Positions 1 to 9,269 of a DNA stretch of 33,291 bases are shown one piece after another (the first letter of the stretch is position 1; the number at the start of each line of letters is the position of its first letter). The position numbers and the translations under genes are program-made. The stretch lies in contig RBNI01000334.1 in the NCBI GenBank assembly GCA_003990745.1, positions 1 through 33,291 of the forward strand. Direction: 5' to 3'. The notes beneath the pieces were generated by a model that ran no database searches, had not been told where the DNA came from, and was given only the letters and a program-made list of their open reading frames with translations. Source of the stretch: Jimgerdemannia flammicorona. Lineage: Eukaryota; Mucoromycota; Endogonomycetes; Endogonales; Endogonaceae.

Positions 1-118
1 TTTTTTTTTTTTTTTAATGGACTCATGTCCCGCAGATTTTTATTGGAAGAGAACCTAGACTATATAGGCCAAAACCCTCCCCCACCATCCACCAAGCACT
101 GCCCCCCCATTAACCTAG
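1..118 (-). other. Possible polyadenylated 3' end of a retroposed sequence
   Basis: The window opens with 15 T on the + strand. Read on the - strand this is a terminal A15, preceded about 23 bases upstream by AATAAA (complement at 39-44). That is what the tail of a retroposed transcript or LINE looks like, pointing left. The segment is not repeated at the start of the second tandem unit, so it is distinct from the 1.07 kb repeat next to it. No protein is recognisable. It could also be an ordinary T-tract. Confidence 0.3.
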
Positions 119-1190
119 GCTAGCTATTGTCTAGTAGCTCGACTATACCAGGCGCAGTAGGGCCTATGTTGGCCCGCACCTCATTCTGTGCACCATGCTC
201 TCCCTACCACCAGGGGAAACCCAACCATATGCCAATGACCGAAAGCGCATGCCTGAGAACCCAACGTATGTATAAGGCCACGCCCGAGCTGAATAGAATA
301 GCCCCTGCCACCCCAAAGAGAATGACAGACAAAGAAAAAACCCTCATCAAAGCACAACATGGTGGGTAGGGCTTGGTTCTCCTAGTTGAGGTAAGTAAAG
401 GACTTATACGTGAGGCGGGAGGAAACCCCCAATACCCCATTACTCAAGCCTGCAGGCCTCGATCACGTTGCCATGTCAGCTCCCGGTTCCAGTTGAGTAT
501 AGCCAAGATGCCTGAAATGGGTAGTCTCGGGCCCCCTGACCCCCCCTGACGACTGGGGCCTCACCCCACTATCTGCCAAAAGAAGCCGAGAGTGTCACCT
601 ACCACCTAACCACGCCGCACCAATCAAAAGGCCCCACCGAAGCAGCACCTGCCCCAGCCCCGACGACTGCCCCCAGCCTGGCACCCAACTAGCTCACCGT
701 TATCACCCATCCTCCTATCTATGATGGCCATCTCCTCTCCCATCCCATCAACACCCGAAAAACAGTCACCTACGCCAGAACCACACTCGCCGGGAAGCTC
801 ACCAAAGCCAGAGGGCCCCACCACAGGCACCGAGGACCTGCAGGTAACCTATACTGAGCACTTGACACCCAAGGTCAGCCGACTCCCTACGTAGTCCGAG
901 ACACACCAAGACAACTCCTTGTTGGCGATGGCAAAAGGAAGAAGGCACCGCACCAAAACGGGTACATCCCAGACACAGCTGAAGGTACCAGAATCCGCGA
1001 AAAAGTGGAGAAAGCACCGATCGGACACCAATAAAGGGGCAACTCATCACCATTATCCTCCTCCCACCATGTCCCTGCAGGCACAGCAAACCAACCTAAG
1101 GTAGAGGGGGTAATAATAGGGGAAAGGGGACTCGGAAGGTCGCCTACCAAATCTTGTGACTGGTAAGGTAGCGGAGAAAGGAGCGCATAG
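119..1190. repeat. Tandem repeat unit, copy 1 (unmutated, CpG-containing)
   Basis: This segment aligns along its whole length with 1191-2250, a period of about 1072 bases. Copy 1 keeps many CG dinucleotides and has no strong AT bias. The + strand holds a short open frame at 919-1104 whose product is Lys/Arg-rich. The - strand holds several overlapping Gly/Trp/Phe-rich frames, none matching a family I know. The unit could be part of an unidentified transposable element or a large satellite monomer. Nothing in it looks like rRNA or tRNA. Confidence 0.75.
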
Positions 1191-2250
1191 ACTAGCTATT
1201 GTCTAGTAGCTCAACTATATTAGGTATAATAGGACCTAATATAGTCTATATCTCATTCTATACCATACTCTTCTTACTACTAGGAAAAATCAACTATATA
1301 TCAATAACTGAAAGCATATATCTGAAAGTCTAATATATATATAAGGCTATATTTAAGCTAAATAGAATAGCCTCTACTACTCTAAAGAGAATGACAGATA
1401 AAGAAAAACTCCTATCAAAGTATATCACAGTAGATAGAGTCTAGTTCTTCTAGATAAAATGAATAAAGGTCTTATATGTAAGATAAAAGGAGACTCTCAA
1501 TACTCTACTACTCAAGCCTGCAAATCTCAATCATATTGCTATATTAGCTCTCAGTTTTAGTTAAGTATAGTTAAGATATCTGAAATAGGTAGCCTTGGGT
1601 CCCTCAATCCCTTCAATAATCAGGGCCCAATTTTACAAATTACCAAAAGAAGCTATAAGTGATACCTATCACCTAACTGCTCTGTATTAATCAGAAGACC
1701 CTATTGATATAATACTCACCTCAGCCCCAATGACTACCCCCAGCCTAGTACTCTACTGGTCTACTGTTATCATCCTTCCTCTTATCTGTAATAGCCATCT
1801 CCTCTTCCATTCTGATAATATCTGAAAAACAGTCACTTATACTAGAACTGTACTTACTGGGAAGCTTACCAAAGTCAGAGAGCCCACTACAGATACTGAG
1901 AACTTATAGGTAATCTATACTGAGCACTTGATGCCCAAGATCAGCCAACTCCCTACATAACCTATGATATACCAAGATGACATCTTGTTGGCAATAGTAA
2001 AAGAAAGAAGGTGCTACACCAAAATGAGTATATCTCAGATGTAGCTAGAGGTACCAGAAATTGTAAAAAAGTAGAGAAGATACTGATTGGACACTGATAA
2101 AAGGGCAACTCATCACTATTGCTCTCCTCCCACTGCACCCATATAGGTACAGCAAACCACACTGAGGTAGAGGGTGAGAAGTTAGGAGAAAGGGGACCCA
2201 GATGGTTGCCTACCAAAACTACATGACTGGTATAGTAGCAGAGAAAGGAG
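1191..2250. repeat. Tandem repeat unit, copy 2 (RIP-like C-to-T/G-to-A mutated)
   Basis: This is homologous to 119-1190, base by base with few indels, but differs by a large excess of C-to-T and G-to-A transitions. For example accaccagg in copy 1 is actactagg here, and gcgcag is gtataa. Both strands were hit, CG is almost gone and TA is enriched. Frames present in copy 1 acquire stops here. The homology stops at about 2250 (shared gagaaaggag, then unrelated sequence), and normal composition resumes at once. This fits RIP or deamination of methylated repeats confined to the repeat. Confidence 0.8.
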
Positions 2251-2251
2251 C

Positions 2252-2602
2252 TGCCAATATACACTCACAAACAAATACTACACAGTTGTTGCACAATCTC
2301 GTCAAGCTCATAGACAGACATCCACTTGTCTGGAATCCCTTGGCCATGCAGTCGGCTTACCACAACATCGCAATGTACCACTTAAGGAATTCGTTCACGA
2401 ACACTTTCATGCAATGTTAATGCGCACATGGAAAGAGAATACTCGGAATCCGTTTCTGACCAATATCGACGCGCTTTCTACACAGCAGCGTCTGCTACTC
2501 CATATGCATTTTCTCATCACCGGACAAATCACAGAAGGAGTGCTCGTGCTCTTACATTATTTGTTGACTTCACTGATTTATGTTGGAAAGTATCAATTGT
2601 AG
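2252..2602 (+). CDS. Open frame of unknown function, possible exon
   Basis: A 117-codon frame with no internal stop runs from the edge of the repeat to a TAG at 2600-2602. Its middle is hydrophilic with His, Arg and Lys, and its end is hydrophobic with Leu runs. Internal ATGs exist (for example 2414) but no convincing start. I do not recognise a family. Two other frames are open over parts of the same stretch, so the frame choice is uncertain. The left part may be lost under the repeat. It could be non-coding. Confidence 0.18.
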   Translation, partial: CQYTLTNKYYTVVAQSRQAHRQTSTCLESLGHAVGLPQHRNVPLKEFVHEHFHAMLMRTWKENTRNPFLTNIDALSTQQRLLLHMHFLITGQITEGVLVLLHYLLTSLIYVGKYQL

Positions 2603-2880
2603 TAACAACTATGTGATAGCAAGTTATTGTCAAAAAGAGATGAAAAGTGCAAGATGTGAAACAGTGTAATTCTATGATGAAACTGCGACTTTGTTTGCCG
2701 ATATGATGACACGTTTGTAATTAGCATTGCCAAGACATCTAAGTGTGGTGAGCAATGTAACTGAAATGCGGTCCCTGTGTACATTTTTTTTTTTTTTTTT
2801 TCAACTATCTTCTTATCTTCACCACAGGAATTTCCATGGTATTCGAATGGCAACCCCGAAGCATCCATGACCACGTCCGT
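2603..2880. other. Non-coding stretch with a T-tract
   Basis: I see no gene here. The notable content is a run of about 18 T near 2785-2802, followed by a pyrimidine-rich segment ending in ccacag that resembles a 3' splice site and could precede a lost exon. Confidence 0.4.
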
Positions 2881-2897
2881 ATGAAGTGAAGAGCAGA

Positions 2898-3260
2898 AAT
2901 TACGGTGTACAATATTACGACATTGTCGACATTCCTGGCAGCAGCGGCCACAAACTCAAAAGGGTCAGCGTGCAGCAGCAAATGTTGGTTGGTGGATTGG
3001 TTGTATTCAGGTAATGCATCCAAAATTCTCCATGCTAGCTTTCCTAGTTCTACATGGAATACATCATACCGACCGTGACAGAAAAAAAATCGCCATTCAT
3101 TCTGTGTTTGCATCATACCAGCGCCGAGCTCGCCGAACGGTCTACCACGAATGCCAAAAAGAATGTAGGTCTGGTGAAGAAAGCCATGGAGACTTTGCGA
3201 TCTGGTCTGGAGAAGACGCACTTTATAATTAGGATAGAACTTCCTCCCTGTGAGTTGTAG
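2898..3260 (+). pseudogene. Broken relic, weakly like a fungal alpha/beta hydrolase N-terminus
   Basis: Two + strand frames read one after the other: 2898-3014 (ending in a stop at 3012-3014) and 3048-3260. The first contains VDIPGSSGHK and VGGLVVF; the second starts FYMEYIIPTVTEKKSPFILC. The order of a VGG segment, a MYVEY-IP segment and a Pro-rich strand before an expected His-Gly resembles secreted esterase-like hydrolases, but the His-Gly motif is HHT here and no catalytic Ser is present. A gtaatg donor at 3011 and tag acceptors near 3045 do not join the frames, so I read it as decayed. The 138-aa frame on the other strand (2805-3221) looks like its shadow. Confidence 0.22.
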
Positions 3261-3522
3261 TCTCTCCGAGCAACAATCGTTGGAAACAATGCAAACTCAC
3301 AATACTATCATCGAAATTCATATTTGAATACACAAACTGATAAAACTTATCCAGAATGGACCTCAAATACTTTGTCAGGTGAGGAACCCTTTGGGGTAAA
3401 AATGGGGACAGGGTAAACTAATAGGAGTTGCTCACTGACAATGCTGCATTAAAATCTCCAATAACATCGGAAACAGAAGTCGGCAATGTGAACCATCCGG
3501 CAACGGACGAACGTCAGCTCAT
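3261..3522. other. Intergenic, nothing recognised
   Basis: Mixed composition with short frames only. I see no RNA gene, repeat or promoter element I can support. Confidence 0.4.
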
Positions 3523-4377
3523 ATGGAGAATTTATTGAGTGTCAGCAAGAACTACAAAGATTGGAAGAACTACTCAGTGACAAGAGAATTCGCTACATCA
3601 CTATGTGGGATGGGCAATACGGCGTTGGCAATTCAAGCGGTCAAGAATTTTAACTCTGGTAGAGTTCTGGTGATATCCCTCGTTGGAAACCCGAGCTCGG
3701 ATTCAGTAATCTCAACGATCGCCGGACTTCTCAACATCGACATCGAAACATCTCGAGATCGTAAATTTCGACAAAATAAGTGATGGCCAAGTTAACAAGT
3801 GGAGGGTCAATGCTGTTTTATCTTGACAATATGGAAAATCTCAAACAAACAACCGAACAAGGAGATCCAACAACAAAAAAGGATGCAATATTTTTGATGA
3901 GCTTTTTCAACCGAATGCCTGAGAACAAAGTTCTTGCAACATCAAGAATCGCGCTTGATTGGCCTAATGAACAATTTGTCGAGAAATGGATTAGCACCAC
4001 ATAATGGTATGCAGATCTTTCGGCAATGGGCCTCTCAACGTTTAGATGACATTGGCAATGAAATTAGCGAGTTTGGACGTGTCTTCAACAAACGTATAGA
4101 GTCGGTTGATCAATTCATCAACTTTAGCAACAGGCTAAGAAGTGCAAGAGGTCCTCTTGAGGAACGTTACAATTCGGTCAACGCCTGCACCCAATATAGC
4201 CTTAGAATGATGCTTGGCCAGTTAAGACTATTTGATGTCCCATTCTCAGCGATGCTAGTGCAGAAGGCTTTGGATTGTAACACTACATCGCCATCGCCAT
4301 CGCCATCGTCTGCTGAGAGCAATTTACACACACTTTGGTGGCAACAAAGCTGGCTGAATGAACTCAAGGTTCGGTAA
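3523..4377 (+). pseudogene. Decayed NB-ARC (STAND/NLR-type) ATPase region
   Basis: Three overlapping frames carry successive parts of one NB-ARC ATPase: 3523-3783, 3780-4004 and 3934-4377. The P-loop region reads CGMGNTALA at about 3604-3630 where the family has GMGGxGKTxLA, so the Gly-Lys-Thr core is damaged by a short deletion. A Walker B-like MLFYLDNMENL and an RNBS-B-like VLATSRIALDWP follow. The third frame (RLDDIGNEISEFGR onward) may be the winged-helix/linker part; it ends in a Ser-Pro microsatellite (about 4287-4313). Such ATPases are intracellular signalling switches and in fungi often act in non-self recognition. Sel1 and ankyrin remnants follow on the same strand, so this was probably one multidomain gene. 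Frame changes and the missing Lys make it non-functional unless introns rescue it, which I could not construct. Confidence 0.55.
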
Positions 4378-4379
4378 CT

Positions 4380-4800
4380 AGCGTCCCGGGTTTATGGAGA
4401 AAGACATAAGGTTTTATACCCTACATCCTCGATTACGTGACTTTTCAACTACCAGTTTGGCGACGCCGAAATTCCGTTATCGACATGTGAAACGATTTAG
4501 TGATACAATTCTATACTGCACTATGTTACGAAGTAGGTTTCAGCGTTGAAAATGATCTAGATAAGCAGATTGAGTGGTGCACTAAAGCTACGGAGAATGG
4601 ACATTAGAAGCGCAGCTAACTATTGCTGTTTGTTACGAGGAAGGGAGGAAGGTGTTGACGTGGACAAGGAGAAGGCATTTGGATGGTAATTGAAGGCTGC
4701 AGAGACAGAACAAAGGAGCACAAGAAAAGGTTTCAAATTGCGATGGCGTTGAGAACGACGCCGACAAAGCTCGTCATCGGTACAGCTTTTATGTCTCAAA
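4380..4800 (+). pseudogene. Decayed Sel1-like repeats (continuation of NB-ARC locus)
   Basis: A segment read at 4518-4607 gives ALCYEVGFSVENDLDKQIEW, and the next at 4611-4715 gives AVCYEEG, then after a +1 shift VDVDKEKAFGW, then LKAAETE. These match the Sel1-like repeat pattern (A-x-LG-x-CY-x-xG-x-GV-x-x-D-x-x-KA-x-x-W-x-x-KAA). Sel1 repeats are alpha-helical solenoids that bind partner proteins, a plausible sensor domain behind an NB-ARC. A stop at 4605-4607 and another where the repeat normally has Tyr after Trp show decay. The solenoid lies directly between the NB-ARC and ankyrin remnants. Confidence 0.5.
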
Positions 4801-4835
4801 CAATACAAATTTGCTATCGATCAAATTTAATATTT

Positions 4836-5219
4836 CTCTTCCGCTGTTACATCGTGTAGCTGAGGGTGGTCCGACATTGATGCGATCAACCCAATGCCAA
4901 CGTCGACTTGAAGGACAGGCATGGTCGGACCCCACTGCCGAGAAAGGGCACATCAACGTGCTTGAGCTACTCGTATTCGAATCCAATACAAACACCAATC
5001 GATTTTATAACCATACTCATAGGGGGGGACGCCAACGCCAAGAACATCGATGGATGGACGCCGCTGCACGCAGCTGCGAACGGAGGGTACATCGACGTGA
5101 GGCTGCTCGTGACCGAGCTCGGGGCGGACGCCAACGTCGTGAGCGTCAGGGGCTGTATGCCGCTGTGCTATGCCGCGAATTGTGGACACGTCGAGGTCGT
5201 GAAATTGCTCCTAGCCAGG
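4836..5219 (+). pseudogene. Decayed ankyrin repeats
   Basis: Ankyrin repeat consensus is plain but spread over frames. LLHRVAEGG (about 4843-4870) is followed in another frame by DRHGRTPL (4911-4934), then GHINVLELLVFE (4946-4983), then in one frame DGWTPLHAAANGGYIDVRLL and ADANVV, and finally GHVEVVKLLLA (ending near 5216). The TPLH and GHxxVVxLLL motifs are near canonical and the last two repeats are the best kept. Ankyrin solenoids mediate protein binding. The position after NB-ARC and Sel1 remnants suggests one former receptor-like gene, though a separate ankyrin gene is possible. Confidence 0.6.
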
Positions 5220-5227
5220 TTGCTGAC

Positions 5228-5365
5228 GCTGAATCTCGATAGTATGTTGGAACTGTGTGAAGCATTGTGTACAGCTGCGCGATGGAATCAAGCTCACGAT
5301 CTGTGCGTGTTCGCTCGTCCATCCCCTGTTCATGCTTAGGGGACAGCATTGGCGACGAGGGGGCA
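5228..5365. repeat. Direct repeat, copy 1 (period 158 bp)
   Basis: Nearly identical to 5386-5520, both starting gctgaatctcgatagtatg. The copy contains the end of the ankyrin frame. Differences are few (single-base changes and small indels) and not RIP-like, so this is a recent local duplication. Confidence 0.85.
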
Positions 5366-5385
5366 GCAGAATACGACCTTGGCAT

Positions 5386-5520
5386 GCTGAATCTCGATAG
5401 TATGTCGGAACTGTGAAGCATTGTGTACAGCTGCGCGTGGAATCAAGCTCACGATCTGTGCGTGTTCGCTCGTCCATCCCCTGTTTATGTTCAGAGGACA
5501 GCATCAGCGACGAGGGGGCA
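5386..5520. repeat. Direct repeat, copy 2 (period 158 bp)
   Basis: Second copy of 5228-5365, ending gacgagggggca. The 20 bp between the copies is not duplicated. It carries no recognisable coding domain of its own. Confidence 0.85.
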
Positions 5521-6100
5521 CGATTTCCATTAGGTCATCAGCTCCGCTGCCTATCATCAAAGGGCCTGACGCCAAAATCGCCCTCGCGTATCCCTATCAA
5601 GCAGTCAACCAATAGAAAATATCGCCACTCGGTATTTTCGATGATGAGCCAGTCAGCTGAATAGTTGGTATGATCTTTGCGATGTATGCAAGGCACAAAC
5701 TCCATCCACCTCTACCCGATCATTCCCTCTACTCTTCTAAATAATAATAAACGACTCCACCTATGTTGACAGGATTGTCCACTTTGGGCATCTTTAGATG
5801 GCCTGGCTCGCCATTTGCAAGTACGATTGAGTGGCCAGGAATTTAGATTCATGTGCCACAACAAAATAAGGAGGCCCTCCTTCAGAGAGCAATCCTGGCT
5901 TGGAAGAACCAGTTTGCCAATGACCGAATCCTCCGTGCCTGCCTTGACATCTCGGGTGTGTCGCGGCTTGAGTCATGCCTTGTCTGAATTTCTTGCAGTC
6001 AATTTTTTTCTTCTTACCTTTGCCAGAAGCAGGTTGCCAAAGTTTACCAAGAAAAAGTTAATCTGATCTATCTTTTTAACTTGACCTATTTTTGAACTCG
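5521..6100. other. Intergenic, nothing recognised
   Basis: Several 60-90 codon frames overlap on both strands with no family resemblance. A + strand segment around 5850-5990 reads as amphipathic Lys/Arg/Leu sequence interrupted by stops. I do not call a gene. Confidence 0.4.
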
Positions 6101-6112
6101 ATCTGTCTTGAA

Positions 6113-6205
6113 TTATATATATATATTTAAAATAAAAATAAAATAAAAACGAAATATATTCAGAAGAAATCATTAAGTATGATATAATATATATATATAT
6201 ATATT
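6113..6205. repeat. AT microsatellite tracts
   Basis: Alternating TA runs at about 6113-6126 and 6181-6205, separated by an A-rich stretch. Simple low-complexity DNA in otherwise balanced composition. Confidence 0.8.
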
Positions 6206-6239
6206 TTTAAAAAAAAGAGTAAATATATATGATACATAA

Positions 6240-7860
6240 AATCATAATATGTTAAAAAGGAAATACAAACTAGAAGACTAGAACTATTATCCTTGCTCCT
6301 ATATACTGATTCATCTACCCCATCGTCATTCTCTTAGTCCCGATAATAACTGAGAATGAAGACATGTTTGGGACGGCACAGGTGCTTGTTGGAGCAATGA
6401 GATAAAGCAAGCATCGGAGAGGAAGATATAAATGTATATACGTGCTAAGTATCTTTCCTTTTGTATTTGTCATTGACTTTCTCAGTCTGTAGGGTTTCAC
6501 GCCCGTCAGAACCTTGTTAAAAATACCAATGGCGTGAGGTTTGAGCGAAAGTCAATTGAAGGTGTGCAGTGAGGTATACGCGGGCTGATTTCTATTTGCG
6601 ATGACACCATCCACAATTCAACCCACGTCCCACTTTATTAATCGGTATTATTTGCCGCCATTGCAGAATCATATCGCCACTAGCCTACAGGATTCGCAGA
6701 CACTGGTTACTCGGCACGCGGACGATCGGCGCTTTCGCGATCCGCTCGCTCATCATCCGATCCTCGACGATGGTCCCGAGAAACGTGGCCACTGATTCCT
6801 TCCGCATCGAGTGAGCGAATTTCCGATATGCCCTTGTTCGACCGGCGTCTCAGTACAGAGATGGTCGTGATCTTCAGTGAACGGATTGGAAAGTCAAAGT
6901 CGGGAAACCGTATTCGAACACCATCAGGATGTTGGAAGTGCCATTTTTCCCCGAGCCAGCACAGCATTTATGCACGCGTTTGTATCATCGGTTACATGCT
7001 AATTATGCGAACGATGTCGGTCTTACAGCTTTGCCGATCTTAAGCTCTAAGCTTTTTTTGAATAGAATCTTGAACTGTCTGGAATATCCAGGATCATGTG
7101 TCGTCGATACAGCCAGCCATAATACATCAAATTCGATGTTCATCATAAATTAAATGAGACAATCAGTGAAGTAACGGTCTATGTATTCAACCGCAATAAA
7201 TCGATGCCGACGGAACAGCTGAACTGCTTTTTTATTTTATTTTTTAATTGCACTAAAACGATTATGAGGGATGGAATGCACAAAAAAACCGGGCACCCCA
7301 TGAGGCAAAAGCCTGCCAGCGATTTACCAGGCCAACATATCCGACGGCGTTAATCCACGTCATCGAAGAGCGCCATCGCCGATAGAGTTTTTTCTCTGAA
7401 TGACAGACGCGGGACGTTTCGCACTTCGATAACCAGATGGCTCAAAATCGCTCCACCACCAAACCATCGACATGTCACACCAGGCTGTGATCACCGCAGA
7501 CTTCGTCACCTTGCTTTCCATTTTGACATTCCCCCGGCTCCACTGTTCTGCATGCATTGTGTCCATAGTCACGTCCCAAACAAACAAAGTAAGCAAATAA
7601 ACACAAAGCTCGACGGAAGGCACCCCTTTGAAGATCCTGCGAATGATATTATATCGCACGGTAGTAACGACGTCATTTGGGAAGCCTTGACGAAAGGGCG
7701 TTCGTCCCTACTCTAGCTCTTCACTGAGGAATTGATCGTGAGGGTGGCCAAGACGCTCGAAGAAACCGAGAAACACGTTTCTCAGATATCTCAACTTCAC
7801 TGAGTGCCTAGCGAGACGGTACAGATCTGCCCAAAGATTGAAGGAGTGCAGTCTAGTATT
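6240..7860. other. Low-copy region with weak coding remnants only
   Basis: A short + strand piece near 6318-6402 (YPIVILLVPIITENEDMFGT) is hydrophobic and could be a membrane-transporter scrap. On the - strand, about 6960-6670, two frames carry GC-rich codons (one contains SVATFLGTIVEDRMMSERIA), which could be an exon of an unidentified gene. At 7608-7800 a + frame gives a charged, partly open stretch with stops. None is enough for a gene model. CpG is normal, so the region has not been treated as a repeat. Confidence 0.3.
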
Positions 7861-7861
7861 C

Positions 7862-8180
7862 TGGCTCTCCCACGACGACAATACGGAATGAGGCGGACGG
7901 ATCTGACCATGCCGTAATCATATACGACACCCGCGGGGGCAAATGGGCGTCAATCCGACAGCACCCGGCCCCTTGTCTCACGTCATCTGCTGGGAGCCCG
8001 ACCAGCCGGTGGGCCCGCTGCAGTACAACTTGATCCGCACTAATTTCGGCGGCCGAGCTCTGCATGTAGCCATACTGATGTATGAATCCTTCCCGCGGGC
8101 ACCAATGTATACTCTGCCTATCGGCGCCGTTGTCATGCTGGGGGGGGAGGGGGCCCTGCTGCGGTCGTTCGTGAGCTGAG
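7862..8180 (+). CDS. GC-rich open frame of unknown function, partial
   Basis: The frame from ATG 7943 to TGA 8180 encodes 78 residues with strong G/C bias at third positions, unlike the surrounding DNA. Another + frame just upstream (about 7857-7925) reads AVIIYDTRGGKWAS, which resembles a kelch-type strand, and runs into it one base out of phase. Together they look like pieces of one exon or a recently frameshifted gene. The product has several Gly, Pro and aromatic residues and no signal peptide or transmembrane segment. I do not recognise it. It sits 225 bp upstream of mL41 on the same strand. Confidence 0.3.
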
Positions 8181-8405
8181 AGCGTGCAGCGCGAGCACGA
8201 AGGGGTACTTTGAAATTTGTTTCTATCCGCTGATAAGGTGAAAGCGAATTGGGAAGGTGAACATAATTGTGAGGTTTGTGCGGGTGGAGCAATTAAAATT
8301 ACTTTTCACGACTTTTAGCTTCTAATTACCATTCCCACGTGATTATAACACGTGCCAGAATTGTAAATAAGCAGATCTCCTTCTCCTATGTTGAAAAAAT
8401 AAATC

Positions 8406-8936
8406 ATGTTCGGCGTCATTCGAGGCATTTACCGCGGTGCAAAGCGGTACCCCATGACGGCAAAGCGCGGCCATAATTACTACAAAGGTAAGGATACGAC
8501 AAGCAAGCACAACCTCCGCAATTGATTTGGAATGCGTCCGCCACACAAACTCTAGAGCTTCATTCTCTGGCCCAACAGGCACTGGCTCTGGGTCGACGGG
8601 CATGCACACCAGACGCGGCGGATACATTATCGATTGGAATAAAGTGCGCACGTTCAAGGTGCCGGACTTGAACGATTGCAATGTATGTTGTGTTCTTTAT
8701 TCCTTTGAGGTTTGCGAAAAGCAACGCTGTCGACACAAAAGTGAACGCCTTGTACCGTATGCACTCGACCTCCCACGTTTTTATTATGGACTTGACACAT
8801 CATGTACGGACCGATCTTCCTCTACTAGCTGAAACCCTACGTTAGCCACAACGCCAAACCTCCATATAACGGCGCTTTCACAGCAGACAACTATCTCAAG
8901 TCGGCAACGCCAGACGAGTCAGCTACGGAGCCATGA
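8406..8936 (+). CDS. MRPL27: Mitochondrial large-subunit ribosomal protein mL41 (MRPL27 family)
   Basis: Three exons join to a 97-residue protein: 8406-8487, 8579-8682 and 8829-8936, with introns 8488-8578 (gtaagg...acag) and 8683-8828 (gtatgt...ctag). The start is the ATG at 8406; the first residues are basic and hydrophobic (MFGVIRGIYRGAKRYPMTAK), as expected of a mitochondrial import signal. The conserved body is visible: RGHNYYKG, GMHTRRGGYIIDWNKVRTF, KVPDL and LKPYVSHNAKPPY. mL41 is a small protein of the mitoribosomal large subunit; fungal forms are about 100-150 residues, so length fits. An upstream AG at 8554-8555 would give the wrong frame, which is why I chose the acceptor at 8577-8578. 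The gene is convergent with aladin, 333 bp between the stop codons. It looks intact, with normal CpG content. Confidence 0.85.
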
Positions 8937-9269
8937 ACTGAACAGCGAACAATGCACATTATTTGAGGCCAATTGTTTGGTGTTTGTGGTCATCGTAGAG
9001 CATACATAGTCATTGTCTCACATTGACATTAGACTGATATCGCCAACGATCCGTCATCGTATACATGAACATACATGAACTGCCCCATTTCGATGATCCG
9101 TGGTAGTAAAGAGAAACTTGGGCAACGCAAATATGTTTTATCTTTTTGTGGTGTGAATTCTATGATGTAGGAGCTCGACACTTTGGGCCTAAGATTTCCT
9201 TTTCCAATGTATACGGCTATGGTTGTCATGTAAAGCGGACGGCAAGCCATCGTACACATTCGAACTCGA
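8937..9269. other. 3' intergenic space between convergent genes
   Basis: Holds the 3' untranslated regions of mL41 (+) and aladin (-). No canonical AATAAA stands out in the expected places and no gene or repeat is seen. A direct duplication of catgaacata lies at 9064-9076. Confidence 0.5.

Noticed and set aside
204..440. 78-codon - strand frame with a hydrophobic segment in tandem copy 1
   Set aside because: Copy 2 does not preserve the frame, there is no known family, and several other frames of similar length overlap it.
2805..3221. 138-codon - strand frame
   Set aside because: No family resemblance; it covers the + strand relic at 2898-3260 and looks like its shadow. The choice is not certain.
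6315..6500. - strand frame of 61 codons, possible transporter piece
   Set aside because: The opposite strand gives an equally plausible hydrophobic peptide, and neither extends into neighbouring exons.
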